A stretch of DNA of 64,000 nt from Pogonophryne albipinna (Eukaryota; Chordata; Actinopteri; Perciformes; Artedidraconidae). The translations under genes were made by a program, and so were the position numbers. Below are positions 32,257-42,324 of the stretch, piece after piece; the first letter of the stretch is position 1, and each line of letters starts with the position of its first letter. The stretch is taken from positions 11,237,063 to 11,301,062 of the forward strand of contig CM053247.1 of assembly GCA_028583405.1 (NCBI GenBank), written 5' to 3'. The notes under the pieces were generated by a model. The model ran no database searches. It worked only from the letters and a program-made list of their open reading frames with translations, and was not told the DNA's origin.

Positions 32257-32805
32257 TATACTAACTATGGATGGCATTAATTTGGCCTCCAGTGAGACTG
32301 TAAGGAATCTTGGTGTTATATTTGATCAGGATTTATCCTTTAACGCCCACATAAAATCAATTTCAAGGACCGCCTACTTCCATCTACGTAACATTGCAAA
32401 AATCAGGCATATCTTGCCTCAAAACGATGCAGAGAAACTAGTCCATGCATTTGTTACTTCAAGGCTGGATTATTGTAACTCCTTATTATCAGGGTGTACC
32501 AAGAAATCAGTCAAGTCGCTTCAGCTGATTCAAAATGCTGCAGCTTGTGTACTAACCAGAGTTAGGAAAAGGGACCACATTACTCCTGTTCTGGCTGCCT
32601 TACACTGGCTCCCTATAGAACACAGGATAGAATTTAAAATTCTTCTTCTCGCCTACAAAGCCCTTAATGGGCAGGCGCCATCTTACCTTAAATAACTCAT
32701 TATATCCTACTGTCCTACTAGGGCATTGCGTTCCAAGAATGCAGGGTTGTTGGTTGTTGGTTTCTAAAAGTACAATGGGAGCCAGAGCCTTTTCTTATCA
32801 AGCTC
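32257..32805 (+). pseudogene. L2-like LINE ORF2, C-terminal segment
   Basis: From 32267 a 142-codon open frame reads SETVRNLGVIFDQDLSF, then an AYFHLRNIAKIR block, SRLDYCNSLLSG, and LHWLPIEHRIEFKILLLAYKAL. This is the conserved thumb and C-terminal part of fish L2-like reverse transcriptases. It is the best preserved portion of the LINE. The frame meets a stop at 32696 and homology continues in pieces to the insertion at 32806. Confidence 0.88.
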
Positions 32806-33511
32806 CAGGGTGCGAACTGAAAAAAAAAAAGCAGGGGGAGCTATAGCTCCCCTAGTGGTGACATGAGCTCCCCTGGGAACATGGTTTGTGAAATTTGGGG
32901 GGAGCTCTCGAAAATACTGATATGATGACCAAATAAATTCCATTTTGGGCATGTTTTTTTTTTTCAAAGGTGTAAAATAAGTGAAATAAAATTATATTTA
33001 GAGTTTATGATTCATGAAAAAAGTGTCACCTGCTTGCACGCTGCCCGCAGCTCCACCCACTACCCACTCACTCACAAGCTCGTTTAGTTAGCACTGCATG
33101 TTTACCAGGCATGTCGAAAAGAAAAAAACAACTTACCTTGGGCAATTTCTTTAAAAAGACGGCCAAACAACCTGATCAAGAAGACCAACCGAATGTAGCT
33201 GGTGGTAGCACATCGTACGTTGTGACTGCTGCTACAACAGAACCGAGAGAGGAGGGAGCTAACGTCAGTGCTAGTGCTAACTTGACAGCTAACGTTAACT
33301 TGGGGGCTGAAGAGACACAAGAAGACGAGCCAAGAGAAGCTAACTTGATGACTACAACTACCATAGTAGAGGTCGAAGGAGATGTGGAAGAAGATGATGA
33401 TGCTGCTGATGACCACCCCACCTGTTCTTCCTCTTCCTCCCTGCCTGCTGCTCGAGATGGGGGGGGCGAAGTTGCTGCGGTCCCGGAGACCGTGGTATAG
33501 TTCGCACACTG
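32806..33511 (+). mobile_element. hAT deletion derivative with perfect 8-bp TSD (TCAAGCTC)
   Basis: The ends CAGGGTGCGAACTG and, reversed, CAGTGTGCGAACTATAC are flanked by TCAAGCTC at 32798-32805 and 33512-33519. The 706-bp element sits in the C-terminal codons of the LINE. It retains only the start of a transposase frame, and the stop lies within the right terminal region. Confidence 0.92.
33111..33500 (+). CDS. N-terminal remnant of a hAT transposase with PIP-box-like motif
   Basis: The 129-residue frame begins MSKRKKQLTLGNFFKK. QLTLGNFF satisfies the PCNA-interacting (PIP-box) pattern Q-x-x-L-x-x-F-F and is flanked by lysines. Similar N-termini occur in hAT-derived proteins of the KIAA1586/ZMYM kind. 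The rest is acidic and low in complexity, including a DVEEDDDAADD stretch. No zinc finger or catalytic core is present, because the element is internally deleted. The frame may be translated but cannot be a transposase. Whether the motif binds PCNA is inference from the pattern alone. Confidence 0.6.
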   Translation: MSKRKKQLTLGNFFKKTAKQPDQEDQPNVAGGSTSYVVTAATTEPREEGANVSASANLTANVNLGAEETQEDEPREANLMTTTTIVEVEGDVEEDDDAADDHPTCSSSSSLPAARDGGGEVAAVPETVV

Positions 33512-33590
33512 TCAAGCTCCACATTTGTGGAATCAGCTTCCAGTTTGTGTTCGAGCGGCAGACACCCTATCCGTTTTTAAGAGTGTAATA
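33512..33590 (+). pseudogene. L2-like LINE ORF2, last codons
   Basis: After the TSD the text reads HLWNQLPVCVRAADTL and then SVFKS-like codons up to a stop near 33587. This is the usual end of fish L2-like ORF2 and confirms that the hAT element split this LINE. Confidence 0.8.
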
Positions 33591-33619
33591 TACCCTGTGA
33601 TTATGTAATTAAACCATAA

Positions 33620-34796
33620 TTGCAAGATTTTGTTGTCATACGTATTCTGCCTCCAGATTGTATTTGGCAAGATATATGTGGCAAGATAGCCCCTCCAACT
33701 GCCAGTGTAGACAATGCTGTAAAGATTGGAGAGGCAATGTTAGAACATTTTGAAAAGACCTAGCTAGAGGGATTTTACAACACCATCTCAAGCAAAGTGA
33801 AGACCATGGTAACAACAACCAAATCCATCAAAATTGGCGACTCCAAAATGTATGACCTAAATGTGATCTATTTGAGGACCATTGCACTTGTCTCTAGTGA
33901 CCGCGATGTTGACGTGTGAGCTGGCGCCAGTCCCAACTGCCATGTTCACAGAGGACGGAATGCGAATTTGTAAAGCCAAGTCCACACTGAAGAAGTCACT
34001 CCAAGTTGAAGTCTCCAGGAGGAATGACGGTGATGCAGATGTCACTGTCATTGATGGATCAGCACTTCTTTGGACCATACACTGGCCAGCTGATGGTTCT
34101 GTCACTGATTTTATTGATAATGTTAAAACACGGCTGATTTCATACCTGTCAGAGAATGACGTCTACTGTACCTCATCTTTGACAGATACTATGATTACAG
34201 TATCAAGTCTGTCACCAGAGATGTCAGGGAGACAGTGGTCAGTAGGAAACATAATCTCCTCCTATCAACTAAGCTACCAGCCCAGAAGGTTGTCTTGTCA
34301 TCCATTGAAAACAAGAAACAGCTCAACCTATTACTATTTAAGGAACTGACCGAAGACAGGCTTTTCCATATACGGGGCACAAACAAACACAAGTTGGTGG
34401 TGACAGGGGAGGACTCATGCCCCATCGAGATCAGGATGGAAGAAAGAAGGAGCCGATATGAACTAGAAAATCAGAATGGAAGAAGCTGACACCATCATTG
34501 TCCAACAAGTCCTGGGGTGTGCTGGAGAAGCCCATCAAATCTCTGTGGTTTCTGATGACACAGATGTGTTCGTCCTACTCCTTCACCATTACCATCAGGC
34601 AGGACTGGATGTACCACTCATCATGGAATCCCCCAAGGAAAGAGCAATAGTGGACATCAAGGCGACACTGTCCAAGCATTCAGAAATGGTCGAGAACCTT
34701 TTACCAGCCCATGCCATATCGGGATGTGACACTGTAGCGTCTTACTATGGGTTGGGAAAAGGCTCTGTCATCAAAGTCCTGAAAGCTGCACTGTAA
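33620..34796 (+). pseudogene. decayed gene, possibly FEN/PIN-like nuclease fold
   Basis: Three adjacent frames (about 33882-34190, 34190-34480, 34476-34796) read as one protein broken by at least two frameshifts. The last part has EEADTIIVQQVL, then SDDTDVFVLLLHHY, then LPAHAISGCDTVASYYGLGKG. The order of EADT, DDTD and a GCDxxxxxxGLGKG segment resembles the acidic residues and helix-hairpin-helix of FEN1/XPG-type nucleases. I know this protein type only as a multicopy uncharacterised fish family. The nuclease reading is an inference. No intron signals were needed. The copy is not functional as it stands. Confidence 0.5.
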
Positions 34797-34829
34797 GAAA
34801 CGTACCGTGAAATTCACAGTATTTAACTG

Positions 34830-35060
34830 GCAGCAATTGACAAGTTACTTACTGTAAAATGAATTACAGTAAGTAACTTGTCAATTGTTGCCAGATAAAT
34901 ACTGTAAAATGAATTACAGTAAGTAACTTGTCAATTGTTGCCAGTTAAATACTGTAAAATGAATTACAATAAGTAACTTGTCAATTGCTGCCAGTTAAAT
35001 ACTGTAAAATGAATTAAAAAAAAAAATTACAGTGAGTAACTTGTTTTTGCCCAATTGCTG
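34830..35060. repeat. 50-bp tandem repeat
   Basis: Units beginning gaattaca at 34861, 34911, 34961 and a diverged one at 35011 are spaced by exactly 50 bp. Each contains agtaacttgtcaattg and ccagttaaatactgtaaaat. Confidence 0.9.
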
Positions 35061-35560
35061 CCAGTTATATACTTTAAAGGTAATCACAGTATTTACAAGT
35101 TTTTATTTACAGTAACAGTGTAAAATGAAACACAGTAACTTCTAAGTACTGTATTTGTGTTTAAGGTAAAATTGTTTTAACTGTAAAATGAAACAAAGTA
35201 AATAGCATTTACTTTATTTGGTATTACAGTAGTAGTATTATAGCTGTAAAATGAAACACAGTGACTTCCAAGTACTGTATTTGTGTTTTAACTGTAAAAT
35301 GAAACACAGTAATATTTTTAATTTATTTTTTGTTACAGCAGTAATGTTATAGCTGTCAAATAAAACACAGTAATTTCCAAGCATTGTATATTGGTTTAAG
35401 GTAATAGTATTGTAACTATAAAATAAAACACTGCCATTTAAAAAGTACTGTATTTTTGTTTACGGTAATAGTATTTCAACTGTAAAATAGAAACTTTAAT
35501 GCTATAATTTTAAGTTACAGTATCAGTATTGTAACTGTAAAACAATTTATTATAGTATAC
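35060..35560. repeat. degenerate actgtaaaatgaaacacagta repeats
   Basis: Five to six diverged units of roughly 65-90 bp carry the words tgtaaaatgaaacacagta and tactgtatttgtgttt. They look like older relatives of the 50-bp repeat next to them. Confidence 0.7.
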
Positions 35561-35840
35561 TTCATGTCATGCTGGTAATTTACAGATTACCAGAAATTCT
35601 TGACAGGGAGACATCAAACAATACATTTTAACAATGTATTCTTAATTGTTGAACGGTATCAAGACCATGTATTTTCTTGGGCTAAATTATAAATATTTTC
35701 ATCCATAAAACAATCGATATTAATATCCAAAAACATGGAGATTGCATTTTTAAAACAGTGGTGATAACAAATCAACACAAAAAAATATGAAGCCATTTCT
35801 TCTGCCAAGCCATTTTAGAGACGTGCTGTAGTTGAAAAGG
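35560..35840. other. no feature seen
   Basis: AT-rich sequence without coding or repeat signals that I can recognise. Confidence 0.5.
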
Positions 35841-37180
35841 TGTCATGACCTCGACACAAACTGGAGAACCCAAATGCACGACCCAGAGACAGTCTTGAAT
35901 GTAACAAAAATTGTCTTTTTAATGTAATTGAACGGAAAATCCCTCTTAACAGAGTAAGTACTGGAATAACAAAAAAAACGCTCACAAGGAGGAAAAAACT
36001 AAGCATAACAAAAAGAGAACTTAAAGGTCCCATGTCATGGCCATTTCCACTGATCATAATTCCATTGTTGAGGTCTACTAGAATAGATTTATACTGTGCA
36101 ATTTTCCAAACTCACATTGGTTTCGCATACAGCATCTCTGTAAAGTATGTGTATTCACTCTCTCCACTAAACGGCTCGTTGCAGCTCTTGCCCCCCCTCC
36201 CTGTGAGCCCAGTGTGCTCCGATTGGTCGGGACCAGTCAGGACGTTGTGAATCGCGCTGAGCTCCGTGGAGGTGTGATTTCCTTGTTTAGCGATACACAG
36301 CGAAACACAGCCAAACTCAACCTGAACACACACAAAGTCACAGCCGAAGTAAAAACAATAAGTGTGGCTTGATATTGAGTAAGAAAAAGGTTGATAAACG
36401 CTGTGAGAATGGGTCTGCAGAGAGAATTTCGCCACGATCCCAACTGTCTGTTATCAGCCTGCAGCCAGGGAGGAGAAATCAGCAGAGCTGCCTGCACTGA
36501 GTGTGTGAGGAAGTCCGTGGATTGGTCAATTTGGACCAATCAGCGGGGGCTTAGCGTAACGGCTCCGCGGAAGTAACATAACGGTTCCACGGATTGGTCC
36601 ATTTCGTTCCGGGGACGACATGACATCATGATGTACCCGGAAGAATCAAATGGACAGTGACGTATCTCCAACGAGGCGTTTTGGGGAGGTATTTTCTGTG
36701 TTAGAGTTTTACTCGCTACATGGTGTACTTTGAGGGTTTTGACTCTGCACACCGTTTACATGCATAAAAACCTTCATAACACACAAGGGGACGGGTAATA
36801 ACCGGAAAAGCATGACATGTCACCTTTAAGATAAACTTAAACTAACAAAACAACAAAACCTGACATGAGTGAAAACGATCCTCTCTTTGCTGAGGCCTGG
36901 CACGACCACACGTGGGAACAAACACAAACTGACACAGGACAGGGGGGAGACAGGACTATTTAAACATGAGGTGAGTGGGAACAGGTGGAAACAATCAGGG
37001 GCGGGGCAGACACAGACGATGACGGGAAAACACACAAAGGGAGGAAGTAACAGGGCCTGAAATGAGAGACAAGAGGTAAGTACAAAATGAAACAGGAAAT
37101 GGAAAACGAGACACAACATGAAACACGGGGACTTAACTATACAGATGTAGCACTCCAGATAGGACTCACATGGGTGTGTC
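35841..37180. mobile_element. LTR-like (TGTCAT...) repeat, interrupted by a piggyBac-like MITE
   Basis: The sequence from TGTCATGACC resembles the TG...CA units at 31841 and 49192 (words aacccaaatgca, cagaga, AC-rich body). It resumes at 36830 after the MITE and runs to about 37180. The right border and a target duplication were not found. Confidence 0.4.
36021..36829. mobile_element. piggyBac-like MITE flanked by TTAA
   Basis: TTAA at 36021-36024 and 36826-36829 flank imperfect terminal inverted repeats, AGGTCCCATGTCATG against AGGTGACATGTCATG (13 of 15). The interior has no transposase. It carries several CCAAT boxes in both orientations and GC-rich promoter-like sequence. A fragment of the same family is at 17911-18053. 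Confidence 0.8.
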
Positions 37181-37199
37181 CCAGTCAAAAGCCCAGCGG

Positions 37200-37550
37200 A
37201 TCCCAGTGGCTGGGGGTGTTGCCAAATTGCTAGAGGGCGTTGCCAAATTTCCCCATTTGTTCAATTACAGGATTTAACCATGAGATGGCGCTTCATTCAC
37301 AAATACACAAAGACAACTGGGTGTTGTAGAACTTAGTCTGTTTGCAATGTTTGCAGCTCTGCAGTTGTGTTTGTTGAATACTGTAGCATTTAATCACTTA
37401 TTTGTTATGGTTTTCACAGGCTACTATAATGAAAAAATATCAGTTTTAGATCAAATAAAGTATATAGTTTGCTTTATGCAGTATATTTTTTGTAATATTG
37501 TTGGGGTGTTTTTACACAGTACAGTAGATTGAAGTAAATCAACTTATACA
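37200..37550. other. no feature seen
   Basis: Nothing recognisable in either strand apart from short chance frames. Confidence 0.4.
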
Positions 37551-37551
37551 T

Positions 37552-37700
37552 TAAGATAAGATAAGATGGACCTTTATTAATCCCCGTGGGGAAATTCAGT
37601 AGTTCAAACAGCAACAGGGTAAGAGTGAAAAACAGGATAGCACAGATTCACACAGATTAATAAAATCAAAAATAAGATGAGCGATAAAAATAAAAATAAT
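37552..37700 (-). mobile_element. LINE 3' tail, minus strand
   Basis: Read on the minus strand it ends AATAAAGGTCCATCTTATC with a short ATCTT repeat tail. The preceding ctgaatttccccacggggat is also present in the copy at 43848. Such pentamer tails mark LINE 3' ends in fish. Confidence 0.6.
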
Positions 37701-38153
37701 GAGAAACTATGAAATAAGAAATGAATAAAACTAAAATATAATTATCATATCATATATTATAATGTATTGTATTATTAAGTAATATCATACATTAACATTA
37801 TAGCAGATGCCACATTGAATGGATGAACACATTTATGCATCAATAATTACAACAGAGTATTTCTAAATACAAGTTGTAAAAATACTTATATGTATTTAAT
37901 ATTGATAACATAATGATTCATTTCAGATGATAATACTTTTCAGGGTTAGGTCCGGTCTGACAGCGAAGATCACTGCTCTAAACAAAGTAAAAAATCCTAC
38001 ATCCAAACGGAATAAATATTTAATTATGATGAATACGTTAAGTCTTGTTCATTGTTTTTCACTTTTATTAAATGTTTGATATTTCCGGCACAGACCCTTT
38101 CATACCGGCAATGCGCGATAGAAACAACAGAAAGTGCGACAGTTTAAATATGC
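37700..38153. other. AT-rich, no feature seen
   Basis: AT-rich sequence after the LINE tail; no coding or RNA signal. Confidence 0.4.
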
Positions 38154-38784
38154 CAGTGTTAATTTCGTCAACGAAAACTATGACGAAAAATGTTCGTCAA
38201 CAACCTTTTTCACATGACAAAGACGAGACGATGACGAGCTAAAAATAGATTCTTGATAACGAAAACTATGACGAAATGTATATTTAGTTTTCGTTGACGA
38301 GACGAGGCGGGACTAAGGTGTTAATGGTCGACTATCGGACATTCAAAATGCAGCATATTTTCCCCCAAGTGTCCATCTTGTCTGTCAAAATGCATCTTAC
38401 GTTTCTAACTTGCAATATCATTATTTCCGCTCTCTTCACTCCAGAAGAGCGATCTCCCTATGTCTCTCTGTGTGCAGGGGGCGGGGTCTAACAGACATGC
38501 TGCAGCGGACACAGAGATCTGCCGGGGACGGAGCGTTCAGAGAGTATAGAGACACATTTTGACTAAAAGTTGACTAAAATGTAATTTTTCATCGACTAAA
38601 AGTTGACTAAAACGTTTTGAGTTTTCGTCGACTAAAACTAGACTAACACGTTTTGAGTTTTCGTCGACAAAAAACTAGACTAAAACTACGAAGGATAGGA
38701 ATGACTAAAATGTGACTAAAACTAATAACCATTTTCGTCTAAAGACTAAGACTAAATCAAAAACAGCTGCCAAAATTAACACTG
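38154..38784. mobile_element. hAT-type MITE (631 bp, 6/8 TSD)
   Basis: The ends CAGTGTTAATTTCGTC and, reversed, CAGTGTTAATTTTGGC are flanked by AAATATGC and AAATATCT. The body is rich in repeated tcgtcgac and gactaaaact words, giving self-complementarity. It has no coding capacity. It belongs to a MITE type very common in fish. Confidence 0.85.
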
Positions 38785-38975
38785 AAATATCTATGTGAAA
38801 TATGCGAACACAAACCTACAGACTGGGGGTTGGGAGATCACAGGAGGGGGGGGGGGGGAGAGCTGTGGAATGTGACCACCCCCGATGGCCAATTAGTTTT
38901 AAACAACGAGTTTGCAGCATACAGCACAGGCAACATGGGGGGTGGGGGCTTCTCAAAAGATTTTTGTTTGTTGTT

Positions 38976-39125
38976 GTTTTGTGTCAGTTTTACGTCGCCA
39001 CTTCCATTCACATTTTTCATCATTGTTCCACAATGTTTATCATGAAATTAATATCCATATATTGTATACTATACTTGCACTGTTTACCGTTTTCATACTT
39101 TATATATCTTAGCATATTCATACAC
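38976..39125 (+). repeat. inverted repeat arm 1 (LINE-related)
   Basis: The reverse complement recurs at about 41005-41152 with few differences (words gtgtcagttttacgtc, ttccacaatgtttatcat, gcatattcatacaca). The pair encloses the hAT element at 39174. Confidence 0.8.
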
Positions 39126-39173
39126 AGTAGGCTTGTTTGAAACGCGATGTAGCTCGCCTCGAAAGTAGACGAG

Positions 39174-40498
39174 CAGTGGCGGCCGGCCCATAGGGGCGCT
39201 AGGGGCGGCGCCCTACCTCTTCCCACATACAAAAAAAAAAAAAAATTAAAATATATATATTTTATATTTTTATTTTTAATGAACAACGTAAATATCATAC
39301 AATTGGTATCAGTAAAATGTATAATCTCGTTTAAAATTGTGTTACGATGTCTAAAGTTACTGATAAGTCACATGTTTCCTGCCTGGCCTTACCCATGGCA
39401 TTAGTTTATCATTACCGGGCGGAGCCCCCGAGCCAAACAGCAGCAACCAGCACGTTGCAAAAGTCTCAATAGTAAACTGTGCCGCCGAAACATAATTTCA
39501 GCCAATCAGCGCCGTCAAATATTTTGGTCACGAGGGCGCTCACGTTGGCGCCCACGTTGCTTACGTGCGTTGACGTGAGTTGTTTTTTAGACTCGTGAGT
39601 GACCAAGGTGACGCAGTATTTGGATGAGAATGGTGTGCAGGTGGAGTCGCCGGACCTCGGTCCGCACCCAATTCCGTGCAAGAGCTACTCTCCAATCCTT
39701 TCGAAAGGAGAAGTTTGGGAGATAAATTGATACTTAAAGACCTTGGACCGGACCAACCCGATTTGTATATATCACAGCAAGCTCGTGAAAAAGACAAAAC
39801 GTATCAACGAGGCTTCTCACGCAGCTGGTACACCAGAAAGGCATGGCTAGCTGGATGCAAACAGGTAAATGCTGTCTTTTGTTTCCCATGCTTGCTCTTC
39901 AAACAGCCGGGGACAGATACGATCTGTTCAGAAACTAGACAAAAGTTAAACAAGTACAAACCACAGACTGTCTGTGTCATGGAGAATACAGTCTCTGGTT
40001 TATTTATGTCTGTATAGGCCGTTGTTGTGAGTGAGGACGGTCGGAGCATATATAACGTTAGCTTAGCCAAGCTCCATTCAGAAAACAAGCATTCTAAAAG
40101 GTTTTTCGCCTGCCGTCTGTCTGCAGACTTGTCAAAGCATTAATTCATGGTTTTTACTAACCGGTATCAGTATGTTGTTACGTCGGCATCATTTAGAAAC
40201 GTGTATTACAATTTAATCACGGTAAAATATGTTCATTTTGTTGTAGTTGTAGCTCCCGAGCCAGCGCGTCTTGTTTGAATGATGCGAGTAAACACAGCTG
40301 GCAGCCGCGGTGAAACTCGAGCGACTAGAGCGATGCGATAGGAGCTGAACGCAGCATTAAAGCGAGCTCCGCGCTGCATTGGAAACGCGCCATTACATCA
40401 CCAGAAGTCCTAATTTAAGGGGTCATTTCTCCCAAAAAAAAAATTTTACTCACTATATCAACAGCCCCACCAAAAATATTTTCCACCAGCCGCCACTG
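39174..40498 (+). mobile_element. hAT element with perfect 8-bp TSD (TAGACGAG)
   Basis: The left end CAGTGGCGGCCGGCCC and the reversed right end CAGTGGCGGCTGGTGG are flanked by TAGACGAG at 39166-39173 and 40499-40506. The 1,325-bp unit keeps a TTF-type zinc finger frame only. Confidence 0.92.
39676..40017 (+). CDS. TTF-type zinc finger fragment of a hAT transposase
   Basis: The 113-residue frame includes DLGPDQPDLY, then FSRSWYTRKAWLAGC and NAVFCFPCLLF. The spacing of aromatic residues and the CFPC pair are those of the TTF-type zinc finger at the N-terminus of ZMYM1-like hAT transposases. The frame is open a little upstream of the first Met, with the same homology, so the true start is probably further left or lost. 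Catalytic and dimerisation domains are absent. It is the remnant of an internally deleted element. Confidence 0.75.
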   Translation: MQELLSNPFERRSLGDKLILKDLGPDQPDLYISQQAREKDKTYQRGFSRSWYTRKAWLAGCKQVNAVFCFPCLLFKQPGTDTICSETRQKLNKYKPQTVCVMENTVSGLFMSV

Positions 40499-40754
40499 TA
40501 GACGAGAATAGCCGATCGCAGCCGGGGGAGGTCTCAAAAAGCTCGCCTGAAGTCGGACAGCTCGGAGTCGGCTTCGTCTTCTTCTTCTTCTCTCGGTTTT
40601 TTGGCGGATTGCAAACAACTTTAAGGTGCATACCGCCACCTCCGGAGTCGGCTTGACTCGGTTTGCATTTATAAAGAATGCACACATGTGTTTAATCGTT
40701 AATGTCAGATATGTACTAAGTAAATACATTTGTTCCTGCTCAAGATTAGATTCA

Positions 40755-40823
40755 ACTTTATTGTTATTGCACATATTACAGGTACTGACTCAGTACCTGT
40801 AATATGTGCAATAACAATAAAGT
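40755..40823. repeat. perfect 34-bp inverted repeat with 1-nt spacer
   Basis: Positions 40755-40788 and 40790-40823 are exact reverse complements around the single base C at 40789. The arm begins ACTTTATTGTTATTGCACA. It lies at the LINE 3' tail. Confidence 0.95.
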
Positions 40824-41004
40824 CTCAGTACTACTGAGACAACGAAATGCAGTTTAGCTTCTAACCAGGTGCAACAAGCATTAAAGTGAAAAGTAATGTA
40901 CACAATCGACAGAATAAAATATAGAATGAATTGAATGATGAATAAACAGTGAGGGGTATGAATACACTAGATATCAGCCTGTGAGCAGTATGAACAGTGT
41001 GTAA

Positions 41005-41152
41005 CTATGAATATGCTAAGATATATAAAGTATGAAAACGGTATGCAGTGCAAGTATAGTATAAAATATATATTAATTTCATGATGATAAACATTGTGGA
41101 ACAATGATGAAAAATGTGAATGGATGTGGTGACGTAAAACTGACACAAAACA
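41005..41152 (-). repeat. inverted repeat arm 2 (LINE-related)
   Basis: Reverse complement of 38976-39125, about 1.9 kb away. Confidence 0.8.
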
Positions 41153-41159
41153 ACAACAA

Positions 41160-42310
41160 ACTTTTGCCGAGCCAATTGGAGAGTTTCATCACCAGCACGT
41201 GGTAAAAACCACCAATGAGCCAATATAAGAGGGAAAGAAAGAGAAACTTTAAAACTGTTCAATTGTTATAATTTGTAAAGACTGATATTGTTCTATAATC
41301 GTCTGAAACTGTCATGATGTGAAACGGTTAACAAAGAAAAAGGGAAACTCAAGCTGCTGCTACACTTTATTTTATTTATCTAAAGTTAAGCACTTTTAAG
41401 ATGCACATATTTTCAAAAGCTATTTTATTTGTAAATGCAGCCCGAGAGGAACATTACACATATCCACAGTATTTACTGTATATCTGTGTAGTTCAATGTT
41501 AATTGACAATAAATATTGTTGTTTTTGAATTGTACTTTCTTTATTTGATTGGCAGTCAGTTGTTGATTACATGCAAACGTTGATAAAGCTACAGCTACTT
41601 CAATATCACACTAATTCATAAAGCAACTTAGACATTTTGATGTTCCGGACCTTTGCATGGGGACATTTTCTCTAACTGGACCTCGTTGAATTTTAGTTGA
41701 ATACCGGGCGGGAGATTAATGTGATTGGTTGTTGGTCGCACGCCAGACACGCCCACCGGCAAGCTTCAACGCGACGCTGCCGTGTCGTGAATCTGCGGAA
41801 GTGAATCCGCGCAGCCGTGGCTCAGAGAAACTTCAGAAACTGTGTTTTTTGTGATATTTGGCAGAATAAATACAAAAGAAATACAAAATAGAAAAAGAAC
41901 GACATTAGTTCAATTGTATGTGCAGTGTTTGTTTTATCGTGAAGGTGTGTTGTATTATTATTTTATTATTATTTTATTGTATTATTATAATTGTATTGTT
42001 ATTATTATTGAATTATTTTATTTATTTACATTATTAATGTCAACACAGGTCAGTTTGTTATTGTATATTAATTAATTGAGAGAGGGTTAAATAAAACTTT
42101 ATTGACCGATTAAACAAATAGACAAATAGCAAATCACAGAGCTCTGTTTGAGAGTGCCACATATTGCTAACAATAATAATGAAGCTGATGATGTCACTTC
42201 CTGCCCACTCCGAAGGGGTCAGAGGTCGCCCCCCCCACCTTCTCATCCCCACGTTGCAGAGAGGAGCCCAGGTGAGCAGCGAGACAGGTGGAGAGGACAC
42301 ATCCGGGTGA
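41160..42310. other. intergenic, no gene seen
   Basis: No exon, RNA or transposon end recognised. 41940-42040 is a run of TTATTA-like low complexity. A GC-richer block near 41700-41820 has an ATTGG word but no supported promoter. Confidence 0.45.
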
Positions 42311-42324
42311 GTCAAACCACATGC

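Larger units (their letters stand above)
27739..33590 (+). mobile_element. L2-like LINE (5'-truncated), split by three nested insertions
   Basis: Four segments form one reverse-transcriptase reading direction: 27739-28076, 28810-29310, 32257-32805 and 33512-33590. Insertions between them are a hAT MITE, a TG...CA unit and a hAT deletion derivative. The LINE flank at each break resumes where the protein homology predicts. The 5' border coincides with the retrovirus junction. Confidence 0.88.
40499..41160 (-). mobile_element. LINE 3' region, minus strand, with palindrome
   Basis: On the minus strand the end reads ...GCACAATAACAATAAAG-like sequence followed by TTGAATCT, a common fish LINE tail, preceded by the block containing ctgcatttcgttgtctcagt. 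The distal part pairs with 38976-39125. 40499-40720 also holds a CTT-rich stretch and the word gcggattgcaaacaacttta. Confidence 0.55.
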
